Assembly (NCBI GenBank): GCA_965235975.1
Contig: CBDDZZ010000002.1
Coordinates: forward strand, 124,001 to 188,000
Origin: Fontibacterium oligotrophicum
Lineage (GTDB): Bacteria; Pseudomonadota; Alphaproteobacteria; Pelagibacterales; Pelagibacteraceae
Reading direction: 5' to 3'
Length of the DNA: 64,000 nucleotides
The notes beneath the pieces were generated by a model. That model saw nothing but the letters and a program-made list of their open reading frames with translations. It was not told the origin of the DNA and ran no database searches. Positions 16,200-26,231 of the stretch are shown here, in pieces. How positions within the stretch are numbered: position 1 is the first letter of the stretch; each line of letters begins with the position of its first letter. Both the position numbers and the translations under genes were made by a program.

Positions 16200-17498
16200 C
16201 TAATGATTATACACTGGAAAAGCAGCACATAATTTTTTTACTTTTTCCTGAACTTCTTTTTCAACAGTATCATTATTTTTGTTCACTAAACTTTTTAGAA
16301 CCTCGTCAATTAAGTGTGCAACAGTTTTAAATTCATTTAACGAAAAACCTCTTGTTGTACATGCTGGAGTACCTAATCTTATTCCAGAAGTAATCCATGG
16401 TTTTTGGTCGTCATATGGAATTCCATTTTTGTTACAAGTTATGTTAGCTCTACCTAATGAGTCAGATGCATCTTTTCCTGTTAACTTAAAAGGTCTCAAG
16501 TCGAGAAGAATTAAATGCGTATCCGTACCACCAGAGAAAATTGTGTAACCTAAATTTTTTAATGTTTCAGATAAAATTTTTGCATTATCCACAACAGCTC
16601 TTGTGTATGATCTAAAGTCTTCAGTAAGCGCCTCTTTAAAAGAGACAGCTTTTGCAGCAATAACATGCATAAGCGGACCGCCTTGAGTTCCTGGAAATAC
16701 AGCTGAATTAAATTTTTTTGCAAGCTCTTCATTATTAGTAAGGATTATTCCGCCTCTTGGGCCTCTTAAAACTTTGTGAGTAGTTGATGTTACAACATCC
16801 GCATAATCAACTGGATTTGGATAAGCGCCTCCAGCAACTAAACCGGAAAAATGGGCCATATCAACAAGTAAGAAAGCTCCAACTTCATTAGCAATTTCTC
16901 TAAAAATTTTAAAATCTATAATTCTTGAATATGCACTTCCACCTGCGATTATTAACTTAGGCTTATGCTTTAAAGCTAATTCTCTAACAGAGTCATAATC
17001 AATAAGACCATTATCTTTTCTTACTCCGTAAGCGAAAGCATTAAACCATTTTCCAGACATCGCAGGAGCAGCACCATGTGTTAGGTGACCACCCTGATCT
17101 ATGCCCATTCCTAAAATAGTATCACCTGGCTTAATTAAAGCTAAAAAAACAGCAGCATTTGCCTGGGCGCCAGAGTGCGGTTGAACGTTTGCAAAATTAC
17201 ATTTGAAAAGTTTTTTTGCTCTTTCGATTGCAAGATCTTCGGCAATATCAACAAACTCACAACCTCCATAATATCTTTTGCCAGGATAACCCTCTGCATA
17301 TTTATTTGTTAATACACTACCTTGAGCTTCTAAGACTGCTTTTGAGACTATGTTTTCGGATGCAATAAGCTCAATATGATGCTGTTGACGATTAAATTCT
17401 TTTTGTATCGAGCTAAAAATTTCAGGATCAGAACTTTTTAAATCTTCATTAAAAAAATTTTCGATTTGTTTTTTATCGAATTTATTAGCTACGTTCAT
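16200..17498 (-). CDS. glyA: Serine hydroxymethyltransferase
   Basis: PLP enzyme interconverting serine and glycine while loading tetrahydrofolate with a one-carbon unit. The 432-residue length is normal. Motifs include HIELIASENIVS, NKYAEGYPGKRYYGG, and the PLP-lysine motif STTHKVLRGPRGG. It lies 4 bp after rpiB and 4 bp before nrdR. No glycine riboswitch-like leader is possible here because there is no upstream space. Confidence 0.97.
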   Translation of the reverse strand: MNVANKFDKKQIENFFNEDLKSSDPEIFSSIQKEFNRQQHHIELIASENIVSKAVLEAQGSVLTNKYAEGYPGKRYYGGCEFVDIAEDLAIERAKKLFKCNFANVQPHSGAQANAAVFLALIKPGDTILGMGIDQGGHLTHGAAPAMSGKWFNAFAYGVRKDNGLIDYDSVRELALKHKPKLIIAGGSAYSRIIDFKIFREIANEVGAFLLVDMAHFSGLVAGGAYPNPVDYADVVTSTTHKVLRGPRGGIILTNNEELAKKFNSAVFPGTQGGPLMHVIAAKAVSFKEALTEDFRSYTRAVVDNAKILSETLKNLGYTIFSGGTDTHLILLDLRPFKLTGKDASDSLGRANITCNKNGIPYDDQKPWITSGIRLGTPACTTRGFSLNEFKTVAHLIDEVLKSLVNKNNDTVEKEVQEKVKKLCAAFPVYNH

Positions 17499-17502
17499 AA
17501 TG

Positions 17503-17949
17503 TTATAAATCTAGTTTTTTTACTCTTTTTAAATGTCTACCCCCTTCAAAGGAAGTACTGATAAATATATTTACAACTTTTTGGGCATTTTTCAAATTAA
17601 TTAATCGAGCGCCCATACATAAAATGTTTGCATTATTGTGTTTTCTTGCAAGAAATGCAGATTTTTTATCATTACAAATTGCCGCTCTAATCCCTTTAAA
17701 TCTGTTAGCGGCAATAGAAACGCCAATTCCAGAACCACAAATAAGTATTCCCGTTAAAGACTTCTTTTTTTTTAAGAACAATGCAAGTTTTTTAGCATTA
17801 TCAGGATAATCAACTCTATCTTCAGAAAAAGTACCAAGATCGAAAGTCTTAATTTTTAATTTTTTTAGATAGAATAAAATTTTTTCTTTAAGAATAAAGC
17901 CCGCATGATCCGAGGCTAAAGCGATAGATTTAGTTGATAATCTTGACAC
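17503..17949 (-). CDS. rpiB: Ribose-5-phosphate isomerase B
   Basis: Interconverts ribose-5-phosphate and ribulose-5-phosphate; the product also feeds ribB downstream. The 148-residue protein shows IALASDHAGF, the catalytic cysteine in ILICGSGIGVSIAANRFKGIR, and KHNNANILCMGARL. Translation starts at GTG (17947-17949); no ATG lies at a sensible place. It is the first gene of the rpiB-glyA-nrdR-rib run, 56 bp after the ALA synthase gene. Confidence 0.93.
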   Translation of the reverse strand: MSRLSTKSIALASDHAGFILKEKILFYLKKLKIKTFDLGTFSEDRVDYPDNAKKLALFLKKKKSLTGILICGSGIGVSIAANRFKGIRAAICNDKKSAFLARKHNNANILCMGARLINLKNAQKVVNIFISTSFEGGRHLKRVKKLDL

Positions 17950-18005
17950 TACTTACAATTACCAACATCAAATTAATTTGTATATTAAAATTAAGATTTT
18001 TTATT

Positions 18006-19226
18006 TTATGCAGCTCTTGCAAGTTTTAACTCTTTCCATATTTTATCAAGGGCATTTACAAGAGTTTCTAATTTTAAGTCATCGTGTAAGGGGGTTGGGG
18101 TAAATCTAAGTCTTTCTAGGCCCCTTGGAACCGTTGGATAATTTATAGGCTGAACATAAATTGAGTATTCATTAAGTAAAATATCAGAAATTTCCTTACA
18201 AATTACAGGATCCTTAACTAACAAAGGAACTATATGACTGTTATTTTTAATTATAGGAAGATTTCGCTCAACCATTAATTTTTTTAATTTTTCCGCCCTA
18301 TTATAAAGCGCTTCTCTTAAACTATGATTATTTTTAACATGTCGAACACTTGCAATTGCAGCGGCAGCTAAACTTGGAGGTAATGAAGTAGTAAAAATAA
18401 AACCTGGTGCAAAAGATCTTATCACATCGATAATATTATATTTGGCTGTTATATAACCACCCATCAAGCCAAAACCTTTTGCAAGTGTACCCTCAATTAT
18501 ATCAATTTGAGATGTTAAGCCTAAATGCTCTGATAGTCCCCCGCCATTTTTACCGTATAATCCAACTCCATGAACTTCATCTAAATACGTAAGTGCATTA
18601 TATTTTTTTGAAACTTTAATTATTTCTTCTATGGGTGCAAAATCACCATCCATTGAGTATACAGATTCAAATGCTACAATTTTTGGAACCTCAGGGTTTG
18701 AATTTTTTAATAAATGCTCAAGATGCTCAACATCATTGTGTTTCCAAATAGATTTTTCAGAATTTCCTTTTCTAATACCCTCTATCATTGAGGCATGATT
18801 ATTTTCGTCAGAAAAAATTATACAATTTTTTAAGAATTTAGCTAAAGTGCTTAAGGCGCATTCATTAGCTATGTAACCGGAAGTAAAAATTAATGCACCG
18901 TCTTTATTGTGAAATTTTGCAAGCTCTCTTTCTAATTCAACATGGTAATTTGAAGTGCCAGAAATATTTCTTGTTCCACCAGCGCCAGCACCAACTAAAT
19001 TTACTGCATTTACAAATGCATCAACAACCAGTGGGTTTTGTCCCATTCCTAAATAATCATTACTACACCAGATAGTTACATCTGATTTAATTCCGTATTG
19101 ATCATTATAAACCGCCTTTGGAAATTCGCCTTTTTTTCGCGTAATATTATTAAAAACTCTATAGCGACCTTCTTGTCTTAAATCTTTTAACGCATTGTTA
19201 AAAATAAGATCGTAATTTATGCTCAT
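18006..19226 (-). CDS. hemA: 5-aminolevulinate synthase (C4 pathway)
   Basis: Condenses glycine and succinyl-CoA to 5-aminolevulinate, committing to haem by the Shemin route typical of alphaproteobacteria. The 406-residue PLP enzyme shows WCSNDYLGMGQNP, GAGGTRNISGT, the YLDEVHGVGLYG segment and the PLP lysine in GTLAKGFGLMGG. It is divergent from hemB over 78 bp, so the first two haem steps share one control region. Confidence 0.96.
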   Translation of the reverse strand: MSINYDLIFNNALKDLRQEGRYRVFNNITRKKGEFPKAVYNDQYGIKSDVTIWCSNDYLGMGQNPLVVDAFVNAVNLVGAGAGGTRNISGTSNYHVELERELAKFHNKDGALIFTSGYIANECALSTLAKFLKNCIIFSDENNHASMIEGIRKGNSEKSIWKHNDVEHLEHLLKNSNPEVPKIVAFESVYSMDGDFAPIEEIIKVSKKYNALTYLDEVHGVGLYGKNGGGLSEHLGLTSQIDIIEGTLAKGFGLMGGYITAKYNIIDVIRSFAPGFIFTTSLPPSLAAAAIASVRHVKNNHSLREALYNRAEKLKKLMVERNLPIIKNNSHIVPLLVKDPVICKEISDILLNEYSIYVQPINYPTVPRGLERLRFTPTPLHDDLKLETLVNALDKIWKELKLARAA

Positions 19227-19304
19227 AGTTAATATTACCCTATAGAAAATACTTTTTTCAAATATAAACTTTTACTGTATTGTCGCATTAAATATAAAAT
19301 TCTA

Positions 19305-20288
19305 ATGAAATTCCCTGGTACTAGATTAAGAAGAAATAGAAAGTCAGAATGGTCTAGACGACTCATAAATGACACTTATCTTGATAAATCTGATTTTATA
19401 TTACCTATTTTTGTTTGCGAGGGCAAAAATATGAAACAAGAAATTAAATCTATGCCTGGAATTTTTAGATATTCGATAGATAGATTAGATGAAATTGTTT
19501 CAAGAGCTTCACAAAATGAAATACCTGCTATTGCTCTTTTCCCACTCATAGAGAGTTCTAAAAAAAATAATAAAGGAAGTGAGGCATTAAATAAAAATAA
19601 TGTGGTTTGTAATGCAATATCCAAAGTTAAGAAATTAAATAAGAATATTGGGGTAATGTGCGATGTAGCACTTGACCCTTACACCTCCCATGGTCACGAC
19701 GGACTTATTATAAATAATGAGATTGATAACGATGAAACAAATAAAATTTTAATTAAACAAGCTTTAGTTCAAGCTGAAGCTGGTTGCGATATTATTGCTC
19801 CATCAGACATGATGGATGGAAGAGTTGGATTAATAAGAAACGCTTTAGAGAAAAATAAATTTTATAATGTTCAAATATTATCCTATGCAGTTAAGTACGC
19901 TTCTAATTTTTATTCACCTTTTAGAGATGCCGTTGGTACTTCTTCAACTCTTAAAACTGATAAAAAAACCTACCAAATGGATTATAAAAATTCAGAAGAG
20001 GCTCTATTAGAAGTTAAATTAGACTTAGATGAAGGAGCCGATTTTGTAATGGTTAAGCCGGCTTTAGCATATCTTGATATTATTTATAAAATTAAACAAA
20101 AATTTAATGTACCTGTTTTTGCTTATAATGTTTCAGGGGAATACAGCTTAATCAAAAATGGTATTAGATCATCCCTTGCAAAAGAAGATATTATTCTTGA
20201 AGTAATTTATAGTTTTAAGAGAGCTGGCGCTAATGCAATTGTTTCTTACTTTGCTAACGAGGTAATAGAGAAATATTTATCAAACTAA
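19305..20288 (+). CDS. hemB: Delta-aminolevulinic acid dehydratase
   Basis: Joins two 5-aminolevulinate molecules to porphobilinogen. The 327-residue protein has LPIFVCEG, the metal region CDVALDPYTSHGHDG, the allosteric or active-site lysine segments APSDMMDGR and VMVKPALAYLD, and AYNVSGEYS. Absence of the three-cysteine zinc cluster suggests a magnesium-type enzyme (family knowledge). It faces the flavin reductase-like gene and their ends overlap by 9 bp. Confidence 0.96.
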   Translation: MKFPGTRLRRNRKSEWSRRLINDTYLDKSDFILPIFVCEGKNMKQEIKSMPGIFRYSIDRLDEIVSRASQNEIPAIALFPLIESSKKNNKGSEALNKNNVVCNAISKVKKLNKNIGVMCDVALDPYTSHGHDGLIINNEIDNDETNKILIKQALVQAEAGCDIIAPSDMMDGRVGLIRNALEKNKFYNVQILSYAVKYASNFYSPFRDAVGTSSTLKTDKKTYQMDYKNSEEALLEVKLDLDEGADFVMVKPALAYLDIIYKIKQKFNVPVFAYNVSGEYSLIKNGIRSSLAKEDIILEVIYSFKRAGANAIVSYFANEVIEKYLSN

Positions 20289-20732
20289 TTTTTTATATTT
20301 GCTCGCAAAATAAATTAACGGTTTTTTTTCGTTTTTCAATTTGAAATTTAAAACTTTTGCCACAAAAAATAAATGATCACCTATATTTATTTTTTTTATC
20401 GTTTTGCAATTAAGCTCTGCAAGATTATATTTTAATAAATTTTTCATAATAACTGAATTTTTTTTTGTTTCATTTTTTGATGAAAAATAATTTGAAACAT
20501 TAGTTTGTTTTGCAGATAAAATATGAATATTAAAAAATTTTAAATTGTTAAATTTTTTATAACTAGAAGCAGTTTTATCCAAACTCCAAGAAATATAAGC
20601 AGGTTTTAAGGATATTGAGACAAAAGAATTAACGGTAATTCCTGTAATTAAACTATTTTTATTTTTTTTTGTAACAACTGTTATTCCAGTTGCATATTTT
20701 GACAAAACTTTTTTATACTTAGAAATATCCAT
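20280..20732 (-). CDS. Flavin reductase-like, FMN-binding split-barrel protein
   Basis: About 150 residues resembling the flavin reductase/DIM6-NTAB family: YATGITVVTKKN at the start, then ITVNSFVSISLKPAYISWSLD and FNIHILSAKQ. The partner oxygenase is not evident. I place the start at ATG 20730-20732 (MDISKYKK), just after the parC stop. An upstream ATG at 20765 would overlap parC and adds a segment without family resemblance. It ends the long minus-strand run. Substrate unknown. Confidence 0.8.
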   Translation of the reverse strand: MDISKYKKVLSKYATGITVVTKKNKNSLITGITVNSFVSISLKPAYISWSLDKTASSYKKFNNLKFFNIHILSAKQTNVSNYFSSKNETKKNSVIMKNLLKYNLAELNCKTIKKINIGDHLFFVAKVLNFKLKNEKKPLIYFASKYKKLV

Positions 20733-20736
20733 TCTT

Positions 20737-22989
20737 TTACAAATTACATCTAATATTATTTTCAAAATTTCTATTCATAATTTGATTTTTATAATTCTTA
20801 ATTACTTTTCCTGATTGAGCTCTCTTTCCGTAATTATCGGCTATTGTAGATTTATCAAACAGAGTTTTGTCGATTTGATCTTTAATAACTGACTTTGAAT
20901 TAAATACCGTAGCATTAACAACTTTTAAGGATTTACCTTTTACTAAAATAACTCCTCTACCCTTGTCCAATTTTGGAAGTTCATTGATATTAAATGCAAG
21001 CATCTTATTTTTTTTGTCTGCTTCGCAAATAATTGCAACTGAATCTGAATCTTTTATGACTTTGGAGAGTCCAATGACCATATCATCACCCTTAACATTC
21101 ATTACTTTTTTTCCAGTCTTTTTATTAGTTTCAAGGCTTTTTTCTAAAACAACAAAACCATATCCGCTTTTAGTATAAATAAAAATTTCACCTTCACTAT
21201 CCAATTTAAAACCATCAATAATTTTTTCATTATCAGCAAGAGATAAATAAGACGAGATTGGTCTTCCAGTTGAAGACCCTGTTAAAATATTATCAGCTTC
21301 AATTGTATAAAATTTACCAAAACTTGATGCAAATATAATTTTATCATTAGAGCGAGCGTGCAATAATAAAGAACTACTTTCATTTCCAATTTGTTCTTCC
21401 AAATTTTTAACGAAAGATTTTTGAGATTTGATGAAGCCATTTTTAAGAATAGTAATTGTAAGAGGATCGTCAGATTTAATTTCATTATCAAAAGTTTCTT
21501 CATTTACGCTGCCAAATTTATCTAATTTGGTTCTTCTTTTGCCTAACTGCGGATTATCTGTAAATTTTTTAATTAAAAAATCTATTTCAGTATCTATTTC
21601 TTTTTTTTGCAAAGATTTAGAAGAAAGTAGTTTTGATAAAAAGTTTTTTTCAGATAATAAATCTTTATACTCTTGCTTAATTTCTTTTTCTTCTAGTTTT
21701 CTAAGATTTCTTAAACGCATATCTAAAATTGCGTTAACTTGATTTTGCGTAAATTTAAATTTTTTTATTAGTTGTAGTTTTGGATCATCTGCATTTCTTA
21801 TAATTTTAATAATTTTATCTAAATTATGATAAACTTTTATAAATCCTATTAAAATTTCTATTCTGTTTTTGATATTCTTTAACCTAAATTCTGATTTTCT
21901 TATTAAAACTTCGTATCGATGGGATAAAAAATTTACCAAAACTTCTTTTATCGACATTACTTTTGGCTGAAGTTTTGAATTTAAAACGTTCATATTTAAG
22001 GAAATTCTAACCTGTAAATCAGTCTGTCTAAACAAACTTTCCATTAATACTTCTGGTTTAACATTTCTATTTTTTGGACGAATAACTATACGAACTAGCT
22101 GATCTGATTCATCTATAACGTTATCAATTAATTTATTTTTTTTACTTATAATTAGATCTGCAATTTTTTCTATTAAAGTTGATTTGCTTACTTGATAGGG
22201 AATTTCATTTATAGAAATTTGATATTGACCCCTGCCCAAATCTTCAATTTTATAAGAGGACCTAAGTTCAAAGAAACCTCTCCCGCTTGTGTAAGCTTTT
22301 AATATTTCAGACTTATTATTATTTAAAATACCGCCAGTTGGAAAATCAGGCGCCGGAAGAACTTTTAATAATTCTTTAATTGAGACATTTTTGTCTTGAT
22401 TGACGATTTTTAATCCCTGACAAATTTCTACAATATTATGTGGTGGAATGCTTGTCGCCATTCCAACCGCAATGCCGGATGCTCCATTTGCTAATAAGTT
22501 TGGAAATTTAGCTGGAAATACCAAAGGCTCTTGTAAATCCCCATCATAAGTGCTTTTAAAATCTACTGTTTCTTCATCTATATTTTCAAGCAAAAGCTCA
22601 GAAATTTCCGTGAGTTTTGCCTCCGTGTACCTCATTGCAGCAGCATTATCTCCATCAATATTTCCAAAATTTCCCTGGCCATTTACTAATGGATAACGAA
22701 TTGAGAAATCTTGAGCCAGTCTCACTAACGCATCATAAACAGACTGATCTCCATGAGGATGAAATTTACCTATAACATCACCCACTACTCTTGCAGATTT
22801 CTTAGGTTGTAATTTTGAACCTAAATTTAAAAGATACATAGCGTAAAGCAATCGTCGATGAACTGGTTTTAAACCATCTCTAACATCGGGCAACGCTCTA
22901 TGCGTAATGGTTGATAATGCATAAGCTAAATACTTTTGACTAAACTCATTTGCCAAAGATGCGTTTAAAATATTATCTTTATTTTTCAT
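20737..22989 (-). CDS. parC: DNA topoisomerase IV subunit A
   Basis: Breakage-reunion subunit that decatenates replicated chromosomes with ParE. The 750-residue protein starts with YLAYALSTITHRALPDVRDGLKPVHRR and HPHGDQSVYDALVR. The catalytic tyrosine is in AAAMRYTEAK. A long coiled-coil/DNA-gate region and a short C-terminal beta-pinwheel follow, without the GyrA-box QRRGGKG, which favours ParC over GyrA. It overlaps recO by 11 bp, an alphaproteobacterial neighbourhood. Confidence 0.92.
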   Translation of the reverse strand: MKNKDNILNASLANEFSQKYLAYALSTITHRALPDVRDGLKPVHRRLLYAMYLLNLGSKLQPKKSARVVGDVIGKFHPHGDQSVYDALVRLAQDFSIRYPLVNGQGNFGNIDGDNAAAMRYTEAKLTEISELLLENIDEETVDFKSTYDGDLQEPLVFPAKFPNLLANGASGIAVGMATSIPPHNIVEICQGLKIVNQDKNVSIKELLKVLPAPDFPTGGILNNNKSEILKAYTSGRGFFELRSSYKIEDLGRGQYQISINEIPYQVSKSTLIEKIADLIISKKNKLIDNVIDESDQLVRIVIRPKNRNVKPEVLMESLFRQTDLQVRISLNMNVLNSKLQPKVMSIKEVLVNFLSHRYEVLIRKSEFRLKNIKNRIEILIGFIKVYHNLDKIIKIIRNADDPKLQLIKKFKFTQNQVNAILDMRLRNLRKLEEKEIKQEYKDLLSEKNFLSKLLSSKSLQKKEIDTEIDFLIKKFTDNPQLGKRRTKLDKFGSVNEETFDNEIKSDDPLTITILKNGFIKSQKSFVKNLEEQIGNESSSLLLHARSNDKIIFASSFGKFYTIEADNILTGSSTGRPISSYLSLADNEKIIDGFKLDSEGEIFIYTKSGYGFVVLEKSLETNKKTGKKVMNVKGDDMVIGLSKVIKDSDSVAIICEADKKNKMLAFNINELPKLDKGRGVILVKGKSLKVVNATVFNSKSVIKDQIDKTLFDKSTIADNYGKRAQSGKVIKNYKNQIMNRNFENNIRCNL

Positions 22990-23629
22990 TAAAAAAATTT
23001 TCTAGTTTTAATCTATAAAAAGGAAATTTAACTTTATTCGGTTCAAAAATATAATTTAATAGTTGTTGCTTATTAATTAATAAACCATTGTAAATGTCAT
23101 TATCAGTAAAGGCTGCTAAATTGTCATAAAAATATTGTGGATAACTTATATTTTTATTAAATAATTTTAAAGAATCTTTATTTTCTAAATCAAGATTGAA
23201 ACCTAATTCAGATAATAGAAATCTCTCCCATAAGACATATTTTTTAAAAAAGTCATTAGAGTTTAAAGAATTAAATAAATCTTCAAAAGTATTATACACA
23301 GTTAAATACGTATTTCTTTCAGGTAATATTTTTAAACAAATACTTGTTGCAGATAATATTGCTGTTAATTTTTTATTATTATCAAAATATTTTGGAGCTA
23401 TTGCATCAATTAATTCAAAATTATAGTAACCAATTGCATCTTCCGATTTGGACTTCCAGGTAACTTTGATTTTATTGCCAATATGTATTAATTTTTTTAA
23501 TTTTGAGGAAGTTCCCCCATAAATTATTCCCTTATGATGGCCATGATCTTTGGAAAGGATACTTATAATGGAGGAGTTTTCGCCGTATATATTAACTCCT
23601 AATATGTATCCCTCATCACTCCAGGTCAT
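22979..23629 (-). CDS. recO: DNA repair protein RecO
   Basis: Loads RecA on gapped DNA with RecR. The 216-residue protein has the N-terminal OB fold starting WSDEGYILGVNIYGENSSIISILSKDHG and a helical C-terminal part containing FLLSELGFNLDL. The zinc cysteines found in some RecO proteins are absent. Its start overlaps the era stop (4 bp), matching the rnc-era-recO order seen widely. Confidence 0.9.
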   Translation of the reverse strand: MTWSDEGYILGVNIYGENSSIISILSKDHGHHKGIIYGGTSSKLKKLIHIGNKIKVTWKSKSEDAIGYYNFELIDAIAPKYFDNNKKLTAILSATSICLKILPERNTYLTVYNTFEDLFNSLNSNDFFKKYVLWERFLLSELGFNLDLENKDSLKLFNKNISYPQYFYDNLAAFTDNDIYNGLLINKQQLLNYIFEPNKVKFPFYRLKLENFFNEK

Positions 23630-24459
23630 TGCTTAGATGTTTGTACGTCTAAAAATAAACTTACTTTGTGTTTAAATAATTTTTCGATTTCTTTTCTAGC
23701 TGCAGTTCCAATTTTTTTAATTACACTCCCGTTTTTCCCTAAAACAATTTTTTTATGATTATTATTTTTTACATAAATGTTTTGATAAATTTTATAATTT
23801 CTATTCTCTTTCTCAAATTTGTAAGTTTTAACATAAATCTGGTATGGCAATTCTTGATTTAAATACTTAAATACCGCCTCACGGGTAAGTTCAGAAAAAA
23901 AAACATCCTTAGAAATGTTGGTTTCAAAGATTATGGAATTATCAAAATTGCCCTCTGGAAGCTTTGCAACAATTCCATCCAACAAAGTACTTATATTTTT
24001 GTTTTTTAACGCTGAAACATAATAAATATCATCAAAATTTTTAACAAAATTTGATTTATTAATTTGTTCAATGGCAAAGTTTTGTGAAACTTTATCAATT
24101 TTATTAAACACTAAAATTTTAGGTTTTTTTGTATTTTTTAAAATTTTTTCAAGAATTTCCTCATAAAATAAATGAATTGAAATATCTAAAATGATAACAA
24201 CTACATCTGATCTCTTAACTTCAACATTAACGTCATTTAAAAAATTTGTATTATTTTTCTTATTATAAAGCCCTGGGGTATCAACAAAAATAATCTTATT
24301 ATCTTTATGATATTTAACAACTTCTATTGCAAAATTTGTCGTTTGAACCTTGTGGGAAACTATGGATATTTTTTTTTTAAAAATCGTATTTAATAAAGTT
24401 GATTTTCCAGCATTAGTTGGGCCAATTAAACATACGTAACCTATTCTTTTTTTACTCAT
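23626..24459 (-). CDS. era: GTPase Era
   Basis: Ras-like GTPase that binds the 3' end of 16S rRNA in 30S maturation. The 277-residue protein has the P-loop GPTNAGKSTLL (about 13-23), the DTPGL switch, NKID, and a C-terminal KH domain around VLGKNGSVIKKIGTAARKEIE. It is slightly shorter than the usual 300 residues. It overlaps rnc (8 bp) and recO (4 bp). Confidence 0.96.
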   Translation of the reverse strand: MSKKRIGYVCLIGPTNAGKSTLLNTIFKKKISIVSHKVQTTNFAIEVVKYHKDNKIIFVDTPGLYNKKNNTNFLNDVNVEVKRSDVVVIILDISIHLFYEEILEKILKNTKKPKILVFNKIDKVSQNFAIEQINKSNFVKNFDDIYYVSALKNKNISTLLDGIVAKLPEGNFDNSIIFETNISKDVFFSELTREAVFKYLNQELPYQIYVKTYKFEKENRNYKIYQNIYVKNNNHKKIVLGKNGSVIKKIGTAARKEIEKLFKHKVSLFLDVQTSKQ

Positions 24460-25132
24460 TCTCTAAACTATCTAGTAGTGACTGCGCTGCTTTTTGTTCA
24501 GCATTTCTTTTTGAAGATCCTTCGCCGTTAAATGATTTAGACTTTTTAATACTGACTGAAACCTTAAAATTAGGTTTATGTGCAGGACCCGATGTTGATA
24601 GATCTTTATATTTAGGTAATTCCTTATAAAGTTTTAAAGATAATTCTTGCAGCTTTGTTTTTGCATCAATTTTAATCTCACCCGATTGTTTTAATTGATC
24701 TTTCCATAATTCAAAAATAAAATTTTCTGCAGCTTCAAATCCTCTATCGATATAAATTGCTCCTATTAAAGACTCACATAAGTCTCCAAAAATTTTTACA
24801 TTTCCTGTTTTAATTTTTTTTTGCGCTTTACTTGTTGATATGAATTTTAACAAGTCATATTTTTCTATAACTTTTGCGCAAACTTTTTTATTAATTAAGG
24901 AAGCTAGTCTTTTATCAAGCTGACCTTCTTTATCATTTGGGTATAAATTAATTAATTTTTTAGCAAGCACTAATCCTAAAACTCGATCTCCTAAAAATTC
25001 TAAAATTTCATTATTAGATGAGTTGTCATTGGAAAAACTTTTATGAACTAGAGCTTGTGATAAGAATTTTTTATTTAAAAATTTAACACCAATTATACTC
25101 TCTACTTCGCTGATCTTGTTTTCAGAAATCAT
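24452..25132 (-). CDS. rnc: Ribonuclease III
   Basis: Double-strand-specific endoribonuclease processing rRNA precursors. The 226-residue protein has the signature NNEILEFLGDRVLGLVLA, the second acidic site GDLCESLIGAIY, and a C-terminal double-stranded RNA-binding domain (about 155-225) ending in SSKRNAEQKAAQSLL. It overlaps lepB (4 bp) and era, the classic lepB-rnc-era set. Confidence 0.96.
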   Translation of the reverse strand: MISENKISEVESIIGVKFLNKKFLSQALVHKSFSNDNSSNNEILEFLGDRVLGLVLAKKLINLYPNDKEGQLDKRLASLINKKVCAKVIEKYDLLKFISTSKAQKKIKTGNVKIFGDLCESLIGAIYIDRGFEAAENFIFELWKDQLKQSGEIKIDAKTKLQELSLKLYKELPKYKDLSTSGPAHKPNFKVSVSIKKSKSFNGEGSSKRNAEQKAAQSLLDSLENE

Positions 25133-25854
25133 TTAATAAATTTTAAGATTCTATTAAATCTTATTGATTTATGCCATTTCCAAAAGGTGAATAAATTTCC
25201 TATTTCTTCATTATTTGAAAAAAATAAAATTTGCGCCTTACCAACTAAATTAATTTTATCTACATAACCAACACTAGAAAGATACCTACTATCTTGAGAA
25301 CAATCTCTATTGTCTCCCATAAAAAAAAATTTATTCTGAGGTATCAAATAAATGTCAGTATCTTTTGATGAATTTTTTTCAGAGTAAACAGCTAAATATA
25401 TTTTTCCATTGGGCAAAGTCTCCAGATAAAAATTTGATTTAATTCTATTACCACCACATAATACAAAGTCATTTTTAACAAATTCTCTCTTTATAGGCTT
25501 ATTGTTAATATAAAGTAGACCATTAACCATTTGAACTTTATCACCAGGAAGTCCTATTAACCTTTTAATGTAATCTGTGTCGTTGTCCTCTGGTGTTTTA
25601 AAAACAATCACATCTCCTCTTTCGGGTGAGGAAAATAAAATTCTTTTATCAGAAATATTCGGACTAAAAGGTAGAGAGTGTTTGCTGTATCCATAGGTAA
25701 ATTTGGAAACGAATAATCTATCTCCTACTAATAAACTCTCTTCCATGGATGATGACGGAATATAAAAAGGCTGAAAAAAAAAAGTTCTGATGAATAATGC
25801 AATCAAAAAAGCAAAAAAAAGTGTTTTTGCATTTTCAACAATAATTTTTTTCAT
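25129..25854 (-). CDS. lepB: Signal peptidase I
   Basis: Inner-membrane serine protease that releases secreted proteins. The 241-residue protein begins with one membrane helix (about 9-27). It carries the catalytic serine in PSSSMEESLLVGD and the general-base lysine region RGDVIVFKTPEDNDTDYIKRLIGLPGD, plus the GDNRDCSQDSR box. It lies between acpS (4 bp overlap) and rnc (4 bp overlap). Confidence 0.96.
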   Translation of the reverse strand: MKKIIVENAKTLFFAFLIALFIRTFFFQPFYIPSSSMEESLLVGDRLFVSKFTYGYSKHSLPFSPNISDKRILFSSPERGDVIVFKTPEDNDTDYIKRLIGLPGDKVQMVNGLLYINNKPIKREFVKNDFVLCGGNRIKSNFYLETLPNGKIYLAVYSEKNSSKDTDIYLIPQNKFFFMGDNRDCSQDSRYLSSVGYVDKINLVGKAQILFFSNNEEIGNLFTFWKWHKSIRFNRILKFIK

Positions 25855-26231
25855 TCAGAAGTAATTAGAGCCGTTGCAACAGCCCAAGGTTTGTCGTCAG
25901 ATAGAGACAAAAAAATATTATATTTTTTTGATATTTTGTTAAGTATGGCTTTAGCTTTGCCATTTAACTGGGCACAGGGCTTACCTCTCTTATCATTATA
26001 TATTTCAATATTTTTGAAATGCACACCTTTTGAAAACCCATATCCAATTGCTTTAGAAATTGCCTCTTTTGCAGCAAATCTTTTTGCAATTGAAGCAACA
26101 TTTTTTAATTGTGGCGTTTTTTTTTCGGTTTCAGTTAAGATTTTATTTAAAAATTGATTACCATATTTAGAATAAATTTTTTTTACTCTATTCATATTTA
26201 CAATATCTGTGCCTAGCCCAATTACATTCAT
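25851..26231 (-). CDS. acpS: Holo-[acyl-carrier-protein] synthase
   Basis: Transfers 4'-phosphopantetheine from CoA to acyl carrier protein. The 126-residue protein has IGLGTDIVNMNRVKK at the N-terminus with the metal aspartate, and RFAAKEAISKAIGYG with the catalytic segment. It overlaps pdxJ upstream and lepB downstream by 4 bp each, the conserved pdxJ-acpS-lepB order. Confidence 0.95.
   Translation of the reverse strand: MNVIGLGTDIVNMNRVKKIYSKYGNQFLNKILTETEKKTPQLKNVASIAKRFAAKEAISKAIGYGFSKGVHFKNIEIYNDKRGKPCAQLNGKAKAILNKISKKYNIFLSLSDDKPWAVATALITSE

Noticed and set aside
16195..17510. Glycine riboswitch before glyA
   Set aside because: Only 4 bp separate rpiB and glyA, so no aptamer can be present.
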